The position numbers and the translations under genes were made by a program. A DNA stretch of 42,918 bases from Chloroflexota bacterium (GTDB lineage Bacteria > Chloroflexota > Limnocylindria > P2-11E): positions 1 to 42,918 of the forward strand of contig VBFI01000060.1 of NCBI GenBank assembly GCA_005889275.1. The letters are read 5' to 3'. Under the pieces are notes generated by a model. That model saw only the letters and a list, made by a program, of their open reading frames with translations. It was not told the DNA's origin and ran no database searches. Shown here one piece after another: positions 1 through 9,260 of this stretch. Position 1 is the first letter of the stretch, and each line of letters begins with the position of its first letter.

Positions 1-69
1 CGCCAGTGGGCGACGGACAACAAGACGCGGATCCAGCAGCTCTGGCAGAAGACCGTAGGCATCTCCTAA
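1..69 (+). CDS. C-terminal end of a protein upstream of the ABC permease, probably the extracellular solute-binding protein (partial)
   Basis: Frame 1 reads RQWATDNKTRIQQLWQKTVGIS* and stops 11 nt before the permease; position suggests a periplasmic binding protein tail. Confidence 0.6.
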   Translation, partial: RQWATDNKTRIQQLWQKTVGIS

Positions 70-80
70 CACCGAGCTAG

Positions 81-1703
81 ATGCGCAGCCTGCGGCGCGA
101 GCCGGTACTCCTGCTCGCGCTGCTGGCTGTCGTCGCGCTCGTCCTCACGTTCATCGTCTACCCGCAGGTACAGGTCGTCATCGCGCCGGGGCCGAGCGGC
201 TACGTGGACTTCCTGCAAGGTGGGACCTGGATCGGTCCGCTGCGGAACTCGGTCGAGGTCACCCTGCTCTCCACCACGACCGCGGTGCTGCTCGGCTTCG
301 TCTACGCGTACGCGATGGTCTACTCGCACATGCCGTGGAAGCCCTTCTTCCGCGTCATCGGGATCCTGCCGCTGCTCTCGCCGCCATTCGTCGTCGCCGC
401 GTCCTATCTCCTGCTGTTCGGCCCGCGCGGCATCGTGACGTACGGCGTGTTCGGGCAGAGCCCGATCATCTTCGGGCTCTTCGGCATCTGGGGTGTCCAG
501 ACGATCGCGTACTTCCCGTTCGCGTATCAGCTCATCGCGGACGTCCTCTCACGCAGCGACGCGCGGATGGAGCAGGCGGCACGCAACCTCGGCGCCGGGC
601 CATGGCGCGTCTTCTGGACCGTGACGCTTCCGCTCTCGCGACCGGGCCTCGGCGCGGCGATCCTGACGACGGCGATCTACGTCCTCGAGGACTTCGGCAA
701 CCCGCAGATCATCGGCGGCATCTTCACCGTCCTCCCGACGCAGGCGTACAGCCTCATCTCGGGCTTCGGCGATTTCACCAGCGCCGCCGCCGTGAGCACG
801 ATCCTGCTCCTGCTGGCGCTCGGTCTCTACGTCGCGAAGATCCGCCTCGACGGCGGTCGGGCGTTCGTGACGGTGTCCGGCCGTGCGTCCTCGATGCCGC
901 GTCCGCCGGTGCCGCTCGGGCTCTCCGCGGCCTGTTTTGTCGCGTGCCTCGCGCTCGCGGCGCTCCTCGTCCTGGTCTACGGGACGCTCGTCGTGAGCGC
1001 CTTCACCGCGGTGTTCCCGACCAACCTCACGTTCACCGTGCGGCATTTCGAGTTCGTCGCGACCGGGACCAACGGCGATGCGCTCCGCAACACGCTGACC
1101 TTCAGCGTCGTCGCGGCCGCGTTCTCGGCGGTGTTCGCGCTCTTCGCGGGCTGGCTCGTCCAGCGCGGGACCTGGCCGGGCCGCGGCGCGCTCGACTTCC
1201 TGCTGATCATGCCGGCGGCGATTCCAGGGATCTTCTTCGGGATCGGTTACCTCACAGCGTTCAACCAGGCATGGCTCGATTGGGTCAACCGCGGGTGGCT
1301 GATCATCATCGCGATGATCTTCTGGAACATTCCGGTCGGGTACCAGGCCGCCGTTGCCGGCCTCCGGCAGGTCGATCGCTCCCTCGACGAGGCCGCCACG
1401 AGTCTCGGCGCGTCGAAGCTGCGCGGTTTTCGCGACGTGCTGGTGCCGATGCTCGGCGGCTCCCTGCGGGTCGGATTCGTGACCACGTTCGTGCGCGCCG
1501 TCACCACGCTGTCGGTCGTCATCTTCCTGTTCACGCCCGCCACGACCGTCGCGACCATCCGCATCTACCAGCTCGTGAACGACCTGAACTGGGGCGGCGC
1601 GACCGCGTTCACCGTGGCGGACATCGGCATGGCGATCGTCGCGCTCGTCATCTTCGCGGCCCTCGCGCGCGGACGCATCGCCTTGGGAGCAGCCCGTGCC
1701 TGA
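81..1703 (+). CDS. Iron(III)-type ABC transporter permease (two fused BPD_transp_1 halves)
   Basis: 540 aa, multi-TM, two EAA-like loops (EQAARNLGAGPWRVFWTVTLPLSRPG; DEAATSLGASKLRGFRDVLVPML), followed by overlapping ATPase. Confidence 0.85.
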   Translation: MRSLRREPVLLLALLAVVALVLTFIVYPQVQVVIAPGPSGYVDFLQGGTWIGPLRNSVEVTLLSTTTAVLLGFVYAYAMVYSHMPWKPFFRVIGILPLLSPPFVVAASYLLLFGPRGIVTYGVFGQSPIIFGLFGIWGVQTIAYFPFAYQLIADVLSRSDARMEQAARNLGAGPWRVFWTVTLPLSRPGLGAAILTTAIYVLEDFGNPQIIGGIFTVLPTQAYSLISGFGDFTSAAAVSTILLLLALGLYVAKIRLDGGRAFVTVSGRASSMPRPPVPLGLSAACFVACLALAALLVLVYGTLVVSAFTAVFPTNLTFTVRHFEFVATGTNGDALRNTLTFSVVAAAFSAVFALFAGWLVQRGTWPGRGALDFLLIMPAAIPGIFFGIGYLTAFNQAWLDWVNRGWLIIIAMIFWNIPVGYQAAVAGLRQVDRSLDEAATSLGASKLRGFRDVLVPMLGGSLRVGFVTTFVRAVTTLSVVIFLFTPATTVATIRIYQLVNDLNWGGATAFTVADIGMAIVALVIFAALARGRIALGAARA

Positions 1704-2778
1704 GACCGCTCACCTGAGGGTCTCGCACGTGACGAAGCGCTTCGGCGGGGTCACCGCCGTCGACGACGTCTCCTTCGACGTCCCCAAGGGCGCCTTCGCC
1801 ACCCTGCTCGGCCCGTCCGGGTGCGGGAAGACGACGACGCTGCGAACGATCGCCGGCTTCTACGACCCGGATGCCGGCGACATCCAGATCGGCGGCCGGC
1901 GCGTCAACGAGCTGCCCGCCCACCGGCGCGGCACCGCGATGGTCTTCCAGGACTACGCGCTCTTCCCGCACATGACCGTCCGCGACAACGTCGCCTACGG
2001 CCTGCGGGTCGCGCACACCGGCGCGGCGGAGCGGACGCGGCGCGTGCGCGAGACACTCGCGTTCGTCGGCCTCACAGGCCTCGAGGACCGCTGGCCGAGT
2101 CAGCTCTCCGGCGGCCAGCAGCAGCGCGTCGCCGTCGCCCGCGCGCTCGTGATCGAGCCGCAGGTCCTCCTGCTGGACGAGCCGCTCTCCAATTTGGATG
2201 CGAAGCTGCGCGAGCAGCTGCGCGTCGAGCTGCGAACGCTCCAGCGGCGCCTCGGCATGACCTTCGTGTACGTCACTCATGACCAGGGCGAAGCGCTCTC
2301 GCTCTCGGACTGGATCGCCGTGATGAACGCAGGCAAGGTGGAGCAGGCCGGGGAGCCCTGGGAGATCTACTACCACCCGAGGACCGCCTTCCTCGCCGAC
2401 TTCGTGGGAGCCGTCAACCTCGTGCCCGCGCGCGTCTCGGAGCTCGCCGAAACGACGGTCACCGTCACGTTCGGGACGCATCGTGCGCAGGTGCGACGCC
2501 CACCCGACGTGACCGTCACCGCGGGACACGATGTGCTGCTCTGCGTGCGCCCCGAGAGCTTCTCGATCACGCCCGCGGCGCCCGCGGATCGGAACGGCAT
2601 CGCGCTCGAGGGGACCGTCGCGCGGCGGGCGTTCCTCGGCGACACGATGCGCTACTGGGTGCGCGTGGACGACCGAGAGTGGATCGTGGACCAGCCCGAT
2701 CCGGGCGCCGCGTCTCCGCTCGACGGCGCGGTCTCACTGTCGGTCCGGCCCGAGCGTGTCCACGTCATCGCCGAATAG
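1696..2778 (+). CDS. ABC transporter ATPase with C-terminal TOBE-like domain (iron/spermidine/putrescine class)
   Basis: Walker A GPSGCGKTT, signature LSGGQQQRVAVARAL, Walker B VLLLDEPLSNLD; overlaps permease by 8 nt. Confidence 0.9.
   Translation: MPETAHLRVSHVTKRFGGVTAVDDVSFDVPKGAFATLLGPSGCGKTTTLRTIAGFYDPDAGDIQIGGRRVNELPAHRRGTAMVFQDYALFPHMTVRDNVAYGLRVAHTGAAERTRRVRETLAFVGLTGLEDRWPSQLSGGQQQRVAVARALVIEPQVLLLDEPLSNLDAKLREQLRVELRTLQRRLGMTFVYVTHDQGEALSLSDWIAVMNAGKVEQAGEPWEIYYHPRTAFLADFVGAVNLVPARVSELAETTVTVTFGTHRAQVRRPPDVTVTAGHDVLLCVRPESFSITPAAPADRNGIALEGTVARRAFLGDTMRYWVRVDDREWIVDQPDPGAASPLDGAVSLSVRPERVHVIAE
2377..2695 (+). repeat. 319-bp direct repeat, copy 1 (3' part of the ABC ATPase gene)
   Basis: Matches 3552-3870 (offset 1175) with a single difference, A2496 vs G3671. 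Confidence 0.97.
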
Positions 2779-2791
2779 CCCGGATCTTCTG

Positions 2792-3190
2792 GTGATCCGT
2801 GCCGCCGCGCTCACCGTGGTTCTGCTCGCGGCGGCGTGCGCACCCGAGCAGACCGACAACGCCGCCGTCAGTCGCGACTTCGCCGAGCACCGATCGAACG
2901 TCGAGGTGACGGCCTCTGGCGCGGTGACGCGGGTTCTCGCGGATGCGCCGGGGCCGGACGGGACGCACCAGCGGTTCATCGTCCAGCTCTCCGGGCTGAG
3001 CCAGACCCTGCTGGTCGACAACAACGTCGATATCGGGCGCCGGGTGCCCCTCGGTCAGGGCGATCTGGTGACCGTTCACGGTGAATACGTCTGGAACGAC
3101 CAGGGTGGCCTCGTGCACTTCACGCATCACGATCCGGTCCACACCCACGAAGGCGGCTGGATAGAGGTCCGCGGTGTCCGCTACGAGTGA
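2792..3190 (+). CDS. Small predicted lipoprotein, DUF3465-like (OB-fold-like)
   Basis: GTG start; signal peptide with lipobox VLLAAACAP; QRFIVQLSG...DLVTVHGEYVWNDQGGLVHFTHHDP motif. Confidence 0.6.
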   Translation: MIRAAALTVVLLAAACAPEQTDNAAVSRDFAEHRSNVEVTASGAVTRVLADAPGPDGTHQRFIVQLSGLSQTLLVDNNVDIGRRVPLGQGDLVTVHGEYVWNDQGGLVHFTHHDPVHTHEGGWIEVRGVRYE

Positions 3191-3551
3191 CTAGACCTCG
3201 AGCGAGGTCCCATCCACCGCATGTTCAAGCTCGACCTCGGCAAGATGGGCCAGTGTTTCGGCGCCGAGATGGGTGAGCACGATCCGTCGCGCTCCGAGCT
3301 CGTGCCGATGCGCCATGAGCTGGCGGTACGAGATGTGCGCCGGGTCATCGCGATCGAAGTACGACGCTTCGCAGATGAAGAGGTCGGCGCCGTCCGCGAT
3401 CGGGATGAGCTCCTCGCTCCAGCGCGCGTCGCCGGAGTAGGCGATCACCTTTCCGTCGACCTCGACGCGCAGGCCATGGGGCTCGGCGAGCCGGATGTGG
3501 CGGACGGGAAGCGCGCGGACGCGCGCCCCACCGAGCTCTCTCGGCTCGTTT
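3191..3551 (-). pseudogene. C-terminal part of a metallo-beta-lactamase-fold hydrolase (RNase Z/MBL-like), 5' end replaced by the repeat
   Basis: Minus-strand RVEVDGKVIAYSGDARWSEELIPIADGADLFICEASYFDRDD...ARRIVLTHLGAETLAHL; homology ends where the repeat begins. Confidence 0.75.
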
Positions 3552-3870
3552 CCGAGGACCGCCTTCCTCGCCGACTTCGTGGGAGCCGTCAACCTCGTGC
3601 CCGCGCGCGTCTCGGAGCTCGCCGAAACGACGGTCACCGTCACGTTCGGGACGCATCGTGCGCAGGTGCGGCGCCCACCCGACGTGACCGTCACCGCGGG
3701 ACACGATGTGCTGCTCTGCGTGCGCCCCGAGAGCTTCTCGATCACGCCCGCGGCGCCCGCGGATCGGAACGGCATCGCGCTCGAGGGGACCGTCGCGCGG
3801 CGGGCGTTCCTCGGCGACACGATGCGCTACTGGGTGCGCGTGGACGACCGAGAGTGGATCGTGGACCAGC
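3552..3870 (+). repeat. 319-bp direct repeat, copy 2, lying between two truncated unrelated genes
   Basis: Same sequence as 2377-2695; flanks switch abruptly to an MBL-fold gene (left) and a Gfo/Idh gene (right). Confidence 0.97.
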
Positions 3871-4745
3871 GCGTACTTCAGGAAGTGCGCGAGCTCCGCG
3901 CGGTATGCCTCTCCGAAGCGGTCGAAGAACGTCGGGTAGGCGGGCCGCTTGAACTCTGGCGCGTCGCGCTCGACGGAGACGAGCGGCGTTCGCGGATCGA
4001 GCCCCACGGCGATGGTGTCCTTCGCGCCGAAGACCTCGACGCGGATGTCGTACCCGGCCTCGTTGTGCCGAGCCGCTTGTAGCAGGCCGATCGCGCCCCC
4101 GCGGAGCTTCAGCACGACCCCCGACGTCGCGACGTCTCCCCAGCGCTCGTACTGCGGGAATCCGAGCGTGGACCCGCTCGCGTAGAGCTCCGCGACCTCG
4201 TCGCCGAACATCCACCGGGTGACGTCGAAGTCGTGGATGAGCTGGTCGACGAACTGCCCGCCGGAGGTCTCGACGTACGCGTCCGGAGGAGGCAGAGCAT
4301 CACGGCTGGTCATGTGAAAGCTGTAGATGGTGCCGAGCTCGCCGGCGCGAACCCGCCTCCGCGCCTCGCGGAAGCCAGCGTCGAACCGGCGCTGAAAGCC
4401 GATCTGCACGCGGCCGTTCGCCCGCTCCACGTGCTCGACCACGCTCTTCGTCGCGTCCAGGTCGAGCGCGATCGGCTTCTCGCAGAAGATCGGAATGCCC
4501 GCGTCGAGCCCGCGGTGGATGAGCTCCGCGTGCGTGCCGGTCGGCGTCACGATCACCATCGCGTCCGCCCCACGGAGCGCGTCTTCGACCGTCGCGGCGT
4601 GGACGGCGCGGAGCTCCTTCGCCAACACGGCCGCCCGCGCGGTGTCGGCGTCGTTGATCCGAAGCTCGTCGACGCCGGGAGTCTCGCGGAGGATCTTCGC
4701 GTGGAACGCGCCGAGGCGCCCCACGCCGAGGATGGCGACCTTCAC
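3871..4745 (-). pseudogene. iolG: Gfo/Idh/MocA-family oxidoreductase, probable inositol 2-dehydrogenase, C-terminus replaced by the repeat
   Basis: MKVAILGVGRLGAFHAKILRETPGVDELRINDAD...CEKPIALDLDATKSVVEHVERANGRVQIGFQRRFD; adjacent to iolC/D/B; reading runs into the 319-bp repeat. Confidence 0.75.
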
Positions 4746-4920
4746 TCGGGGGCGACTCTAGACCGCGGCGCTCCCCGGCGCAGACGACGCGCGCGGCGAC
4801 GCTGGTCTCCTGCGTCTGTGCCGATTGGTGCCTCGTCCGGCGGCGCGTCATGCTGGACCAGCTACCGGGAGGAGGCGACGCCGTCATGGATCGTGCGCAG
4901 CGCTGACAACGCGAGGCGCC

Positions 4921-5871
4921 ATGCCTGATCTCGAGGTCATCACGATGGGCCGGGTCGGCGTGGATCTTTACCCGGAGCAGATCGGCGTCCACCTCGCGGA
5001 CGTGCGCACGTTCGCGAAGTCCCTCGGCGGGAGTCCGACGAACGTCGCCGTGGCGGCCGCCCGTCTCGGCCGGCGCGCCGCGGTCATCACGAAGGTCGGT
5101 CGGGACGGCTTCGGCGACTACGTTCGGGCGGCGCTCGCGGGTTTTGGCGTCGACACTCGTTGGGTGGGCACCGACGCAAAGCTGCGCACGCCGATCGTCT
5201 TCTGCGAGATCTTTCCGCCTGACAATTTCCCGGTGCTCTTCTACCGCGAGCCGAAGGCGCCCGACATGAACATCACGCGCGACGAGCTCGACCTCGGTGC
5301 GATCGCGGCGGCGCCGGTCTTCTGGACCAGCGGCACGGGCCTGTCCGACGAGCCGAGCCGCACGGCGACCCTCGCCGCGCTGGACGCGCGAACGCGCCGC
5401 GACTTCACAATCCACGACCTCGACTACCGCCACCACCTCTGGCCGAACGTCGAGGACGCCCGGCGCTGGACGGGTCATGCGGTGCGGCGAGCGAGCATCG
5501 TCGTCGGCAACGTGGAAGAGGTCGAGATGGCGACCGGACTGCGCGACGCGAAGTCGGCGGCGGCGGCCCTCCTCCAGCTCGGCGCGACCCTCGCGATCGT
5601 GAAGCGCGGGCACGAAGGCGTGTACGCGCGTAGCGCGCGGGACGAGGTGAGCGTGCCGCCCGTCGAGATCGAGGTCCTGAACGGGCTCGGCGCCGGCGAC
5701 GCCTTCGGCGGGGCCCTGTGCCACGGGCTGCTGTCGGGCTGGCCGCTCGCGCGGACTCTCGAGACCGCGAACGCCGCGGGGGCGATCGTGGCGTCGCGGC
5801 TCGCGGCCGCCGACGCCATGCCGACGATGGATGAGATCGAGGCGCTGCTGGCGCGCGAGGTGGCGTCGTGA
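4921..5871 (+). CDS. iolC: PfkB-family 5-dehydro-2-deoxygluconokinase
   Basis: PfkB motifs GGSPTNVAVAAARLG and NGLGAGDAFGGALCHGLL; upstream of iolD. Confidence 0.85.
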   Translation: MPDLEVITMGRVGVDLYPEQIGVHLADVRTFAKSLGGSPTNVAVAAARLGRRAAVITKVGRDGFGDYVRAALAGFGVDTRWVGTDAKLRTPIVFCEIFPPDNFPVLFYREPKAPDMNITRDELDLGAIAAAPVFWTSGTGLSDEPSRTATLAALDARTRRDFTIHDLDYRHHLWPNVEDARRWTGHAVRRASIVVGNVEEVEMATGLRDAKSAAAALLQLGATLAIVKRGHEGVYARSARDEVSVPPVEIEVLNGLGAGDAFGGALCHGLLSGWPLARTLETANAAGAIVASRLAAADAMPTMDEIEALLAREVAS

Positions 5872-7736
5872 CCCGTCTCACGATGGCGCAAGCGCTGCTG
5901 CGGTTCCTCGCGTCGCAGTACACGGAGCGTGATGGGACCGAGCGCGCTTTCTTCGCCGGCATCTGGGGGATCTTCGGGCACGGCAACGTCGCCGGCGTCG
6001 GCGAGGCGATCTTCGAGCGGCCGGACCTGCTCCCGTATCACATGGCGCGCAACGAGCAGTCGATGGTCCACACGGCCGTGGGGTACGCGCGGATGCACGA
6101 TCGCCTGCGGACCTTCGCGTGCACGAGCTCGATCGGCCCCGGCGCCACGAACATGATCACCGGGGCGGCGCTCGCGACCGTGAACCGGCTTCCGGTGTTG
6201 CTTTTGCCGGGCGACACCTTCGCGTCGCGTCTGCCCGAGCCGGTCCTCCAGCAGCTCGAGTCCCCCTCGCGCGGAGACGTCTCGGTGAACGACGCGTTCC
6301 AGCCCGTCTCGCGCTACTGGGACCGGATCACCCGACCCGAGCAGCTCATCCCGGCGGCGCTCGCCGCGATGCGCGTGCTCACGAGTCCATCGGACACCGG
6401 CGCGGTGACGCTCGCGTTGCCCCAGGACGTGCAGGCCGAGGCGTACGACTATCCCGACGCGTTCCTGGCGAAACGGGTCTGGCACGTCGACCGGCGTCCC
6501 CCGGATCCCGCGGCGCTGGAGCGCGCCGTGGCCGCCATTCGCGGCGCGAAGCGGCCGCTCATCGTCGCGGGCGGGGGCGTCATCTACTCGTGCGCCTCAT
6601 CCGCGCTGCGCGCGTTCGTCGAGCGGACGGGGATACCGGTCGCCGAGACGCAGGCTGGAAAGGGCGCGCTGCCCTATGACCATCCGTCGGCCCTCGGCGC
6701 GGTCGGCGCGACCGGAACCTCGGCCGCGAATCGGATCGCCGCGCGAGCCGACGTCGTTATCGGCATCGGCACTCGCTGGACCGACTTCACCACCGCGTCG
6801 AAGACGGCGTTCGCGAACGCGGAGGTGCGCTTCGTCAACGTGAACGTCGCGGAGTTCGACGCCGCGAAAAACGGTGCCGTGATGGTCGTCGCGGACGCGC
6901 GCGCGACACTGGAGGCGCTCGCCGAGGTCACCTATCGCGTCGACCAGGCGTACCGCGACGAGTGCGCGACGCTCGGACGCGAGTGGGATGCCGAGGTGAC
7001 ACGGCTCTACGCCCTCCGCCACGAGCCGCTCCCGGCGCAGAGCGAGGTCATCGGCGCGGTCAACGAGCTCTCCGCGGCGACGGACGTGGTGGTGTGCGCC
7101 GCGGGCTCGCTGCCGGGAGATCTCCACAAGCTCTGGCGGACGCGCGACCGCAAGCAGTACCACGTCGAATACGGCTATTCGTGCATGGGATACGAGATCG
7201 CGGGGGCGCTCGGCGTGAAGCTCGCCGCGCCGGAGCGCGAGGTCTACTCCCTCGTCGGCGACGGGTCCTACCTCATGTTGAGCGAGGCGATCGTCACCTC
7301 CCTCCAGGAGCATGCGAAGCTCGTCGTGGTCCTCATCGACAACCATGGCTTCGCGTCGATCGGTGGGCTCTCGCGGTCGCTTGGCACCGCTGGGTTCGGT
7401 ACCCAGTTCCGCTACCCGAAGGAGGGACACCTCGGCACCGACACGGAGCGCGAGCCGGCGCCCTATCTCCCGACCGATCTCGCCAAGAACGCCGAGAGCC
7501 TCGGGGCGCACGTCATCCGCGCGCGGTCGATCGCCGAGCTCCGCGACGCTCTGGCCGCGGCCAAGAAGATCGACCGGACGGTCGTGATCTACATCGAGGT
7601 CGACCGCCAGATCGCGGTCGGCGGGTACGGCGCGTGGTGGGACGTGCCCGTCGCGGAGGTCTCCAGCGCGGCCGCGGTGCGGACGGCGCGGGAGGGTTAC
7701 GAGAAGGCGAAGCCAAAACAGCGGCGTTATCTGTGA
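5868..7736 (+). CDS. iolD: 3D-(3,5/4)-trihydroxycyclohexane-1,2-dione hydrolase (ThDP-dependent)
   Basis: 622 aa; GIWGIFGHGNVAGVGEA, ARNEQSMVHTAVGYAR, ThDP motif GDGSYLML...VVLIDNHGFASIGGLSRS; overlaps iolC by 4 nt. Confidence 0.93.
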   Translation: MTRLTMAQALLRFLASQYTERDGTERAFFAGIWGIFGHGNVAGVGEAIFERPDLLPYHMARNEQSMVHTAVGYARMHDRLRTFACTSSIGPGATNMITGAALATVNRLPVLLLPGDTFASRLPEPVLQQLESPSRGDVSVNDAFQPVSRYWDRITRPEQLIPAALAAMRVLTSPSDTGAVTLALPQDVQAEAYDYPDAFLAKRVWHVDRRPPDPAALERAVAAIRGAKRPLIVAGGGVIYSCASSALRAFVERTGIPVAETQAGKGALPYDHPSALGAVGATGTSAANRIAARADVVIGIGTRWTDFTTASKTAFANAEVRFVNVNVAEFDAAKNGAVMVVADARATLEALAEVTYRVDQAYRDECATLGREWDAEVTRLYALRHEPLPAQSEVIGAVNELSAATDVVVCAAGSLPGDLHKLWRTRDRKQYHVEYGYSCMGYEIAGALGVKLAAPEREVYSLVGDGSYLMLSEAIVTSLQEHAKLVVVLIDNHGFASIGGLSRSLGTAGFGTQFRYPKEGHLGTDTEREPAPYLPTDLAKNAESLGAHVIRARSIAELRDALAAAKKIDRTVVIYIEVDRQIAVGGYGAWWDVPVAEVSSAAAVRTAREGYEKAKPKQRRYL

Positions 7737-8518
7737 GCTCGCTCCTCGTCCGTGGCGAGGGCGGTCGCGTCGCGATCACGCCCGCATCCGCCGGGTGGCG
7801 CTACGTGAGCTTCTCGACCGCCCGCGTCGGCAAGGGGGCACGCTTCGTCGTCGCGACCGAGGAGTCCGAGGTCTGCATCGTCATCCTCGGCGGCCGGTGC
7901 TCGGTCCGGATCGGCGTCGTGAACTGGCCGGAGGTGGGGGAGCGCGAGACTCCGTTCGACGGTCCGCCGCACGCGGTGTACGCGCCGCCCAACACAAACC
8001 TCGAGCTGCGCGCTGGCCGCGGCGAGGTCCAGCTCGCGATCGCGTCGGCTCCCGCGACGAAGGGCGCCAAGCTCCGGCATATCCGCCCGGCCGACGCGCG
8101 CCGCGAGGTGCGCGGCAGCGGGGTCATGGAGCGGACGATCCACCACATCCTCATGGAGGACGCCCCCGCGGAGTCACTGCTCGTGACCGAGGTGGTGACG
8201 CCCGCGGGCCACTGGTCCAGCTATCCGCCCCATAAGCACGACACCGATGACCCGCCGAACGAGACGCAGCTCGAGGAGACCTACTACCACCGGCTCCGCG
8301 ACCCGCGTGGCTTCGCGGTGCAGCGCGTGTACACGGCGGATCGGTCGCTGGACGAGACGGTCGCGGTGCGCGACGGCGACCTGGTGCTGGTCCCGCGCGG
8401 CTTCCACACCGTGTCGGCGGCGCCGGGGTACGAGCTGTACTACCTGAACGCGATGGCGGGGCCCGTTCGCCAGTGGTGCGTGACGTTCGATCCAGAGCAC
8501 GAGTGGCTTCGCAGGTAA
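7733..8518 (+). CDS. iolB: 5-deoxy-glucuronate isomerase
   Basis: GTG start overlapping iolD stop; cupin motif HWSSYPPHKHD...LEETYYHRLRDPRGFAVQRVYTADRSLDE...VLVPRGFHTVSAAPGYELYYLNAMAG. Confidence 0.92.
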   Translation: MSSLLVRGEGGRVAITPASAGWRYVSFSTARVGKGARFVVATEESEVCIVILGGRCSVRIGVVNWPEVGERETPFDGPPHAVYAPPNTNLELRAGRGEVQLAIASAPATKGAKLRHIRPADARREVRGSGVMERTIHHILMEDAPAESLLVTEVVTPAGHWSSYPPHKHDTDDPPNETQLEETYYHRLRDPRGFAVQRVYTADRSLDETVAVRDGDLVLVPRGFHTVSAAPGYELYYLNAMAGPVRQWCVTFDPEHEWLRR

Positions 8519-9174
8519 GACCGCGCGTCCGCGCGGTGCTCTTCGATTGGGGCGACACGCTGTTCCACGCGCCGCACGCGCCGGAGGTGATCTCGTCGTA
8601 CGCGGCCGAGCGTGGCGTGAAGGTTACCGACGCCGAGGCGCGCGGTCTCTGGGACGAGCTCTGGGCCGCGGGGAAGACACCCGAGGAGATCGCGAAAGGC
8701 CGCGACCTCTCACCGGATGCACATCGCCGTGTGTGGACGGCGCTGTTCGCGCGCGCCGACCGAGTGGCGCCGGGGCTGTCGCGCGCGCTTTACGAACGCG
8801 TGATGGATCCAAACTCCTGGGTCCCGTTCGCCGACACGCCTCGCGTGCTCCGCGCGCTGCGAGAGCGCGGTCTGCGGATCGGCGTCGTGAGCAACGTGCC
8901 CGCGGTGCTGCGGCCGGTGTTCGCGAAGCACGGGCTCGAGCGCTTCGTCGACTCGTTCACCCACTCGTTCGAAGTCGGCGCGGAGAAGCCGGATCCGGCG
9001 ATCTTCCTCGCAGCCGCGCGGTCACTGCGTCTGCGGCCGGAGGAGATCCTGATGGTCGGCGATCACGCGGTCGACGCTGGAGCCGAGCGCGCGGGGATGC
9101 GCGTGTTCATCCTGCCAGAGCGATTCGAAGACGACGTGCGGGGCCTGGACCAGGTTGTTGGAATGACCGAGTGA
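8503..9174 (+). CDS. HAD-superfamily hydrolase
   Basis: Motif I VLFDWGDTL, motif II VVSNV, motif III/IV KPDPAIF...MVGDHAVDAGAERAGM. Confidence 0.85.
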   Translation: MASQVRPRVRAVLFDWGDTLFHAPHAPEVISSYAAERGVKVTDAEARGLWDELWAAGKTPEEIAKGRDLSPDAHRRVWTALFARADRVAPGLSRALYERVMDPNSWVPFADTPRVLRALRERGLRIGVVSNVPAVLRPVFAKHGLERFVDSFTHSFEVGAEKPDPAIFLAAARSLRLRPEEILMVGDHAVDAGAERAGMRVFILPERFEDDVRGLDQVVGMTE

Positions 9175-9188
9175 GTCAACGCTACGGC

Positions 9189-9260
9189 GACCCCGGCGCG
9201 ACTCGAACGCGCGACTTCTTCCTTCGTAGGGAAGCGCTCTATCCACTGAGCTACGGGGTC
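9189..9260 (-). tRNA. tRNA-Arg (anticodon ACG)
   Basis: 72-nt cloverleaf read by hand: 7-bp acceptor gaccccg/cggggtc, anticodon loop CTACGAA, T-loop TTCGAGT; no encoded CCA. Confidence 0.95.

Noticed and set aside
3495-4082. Plus-strand 195-aa ORF continuing an ABC ATPase TOBE-like sequence
   Set aside because: It is only the duplicated 319-bp fragment read through into antisense of iolG; not an independent gene.
4746-4920. Possible operator between divergent iolG and iolC (GCGCAGACG ... CGTCTGTGC inverted pair near 4778 and 4810)
   Set aside because: 8/9 match over ~30 nt spacing in GC-rich DNA is weak; no regulator gene nearby to support it.
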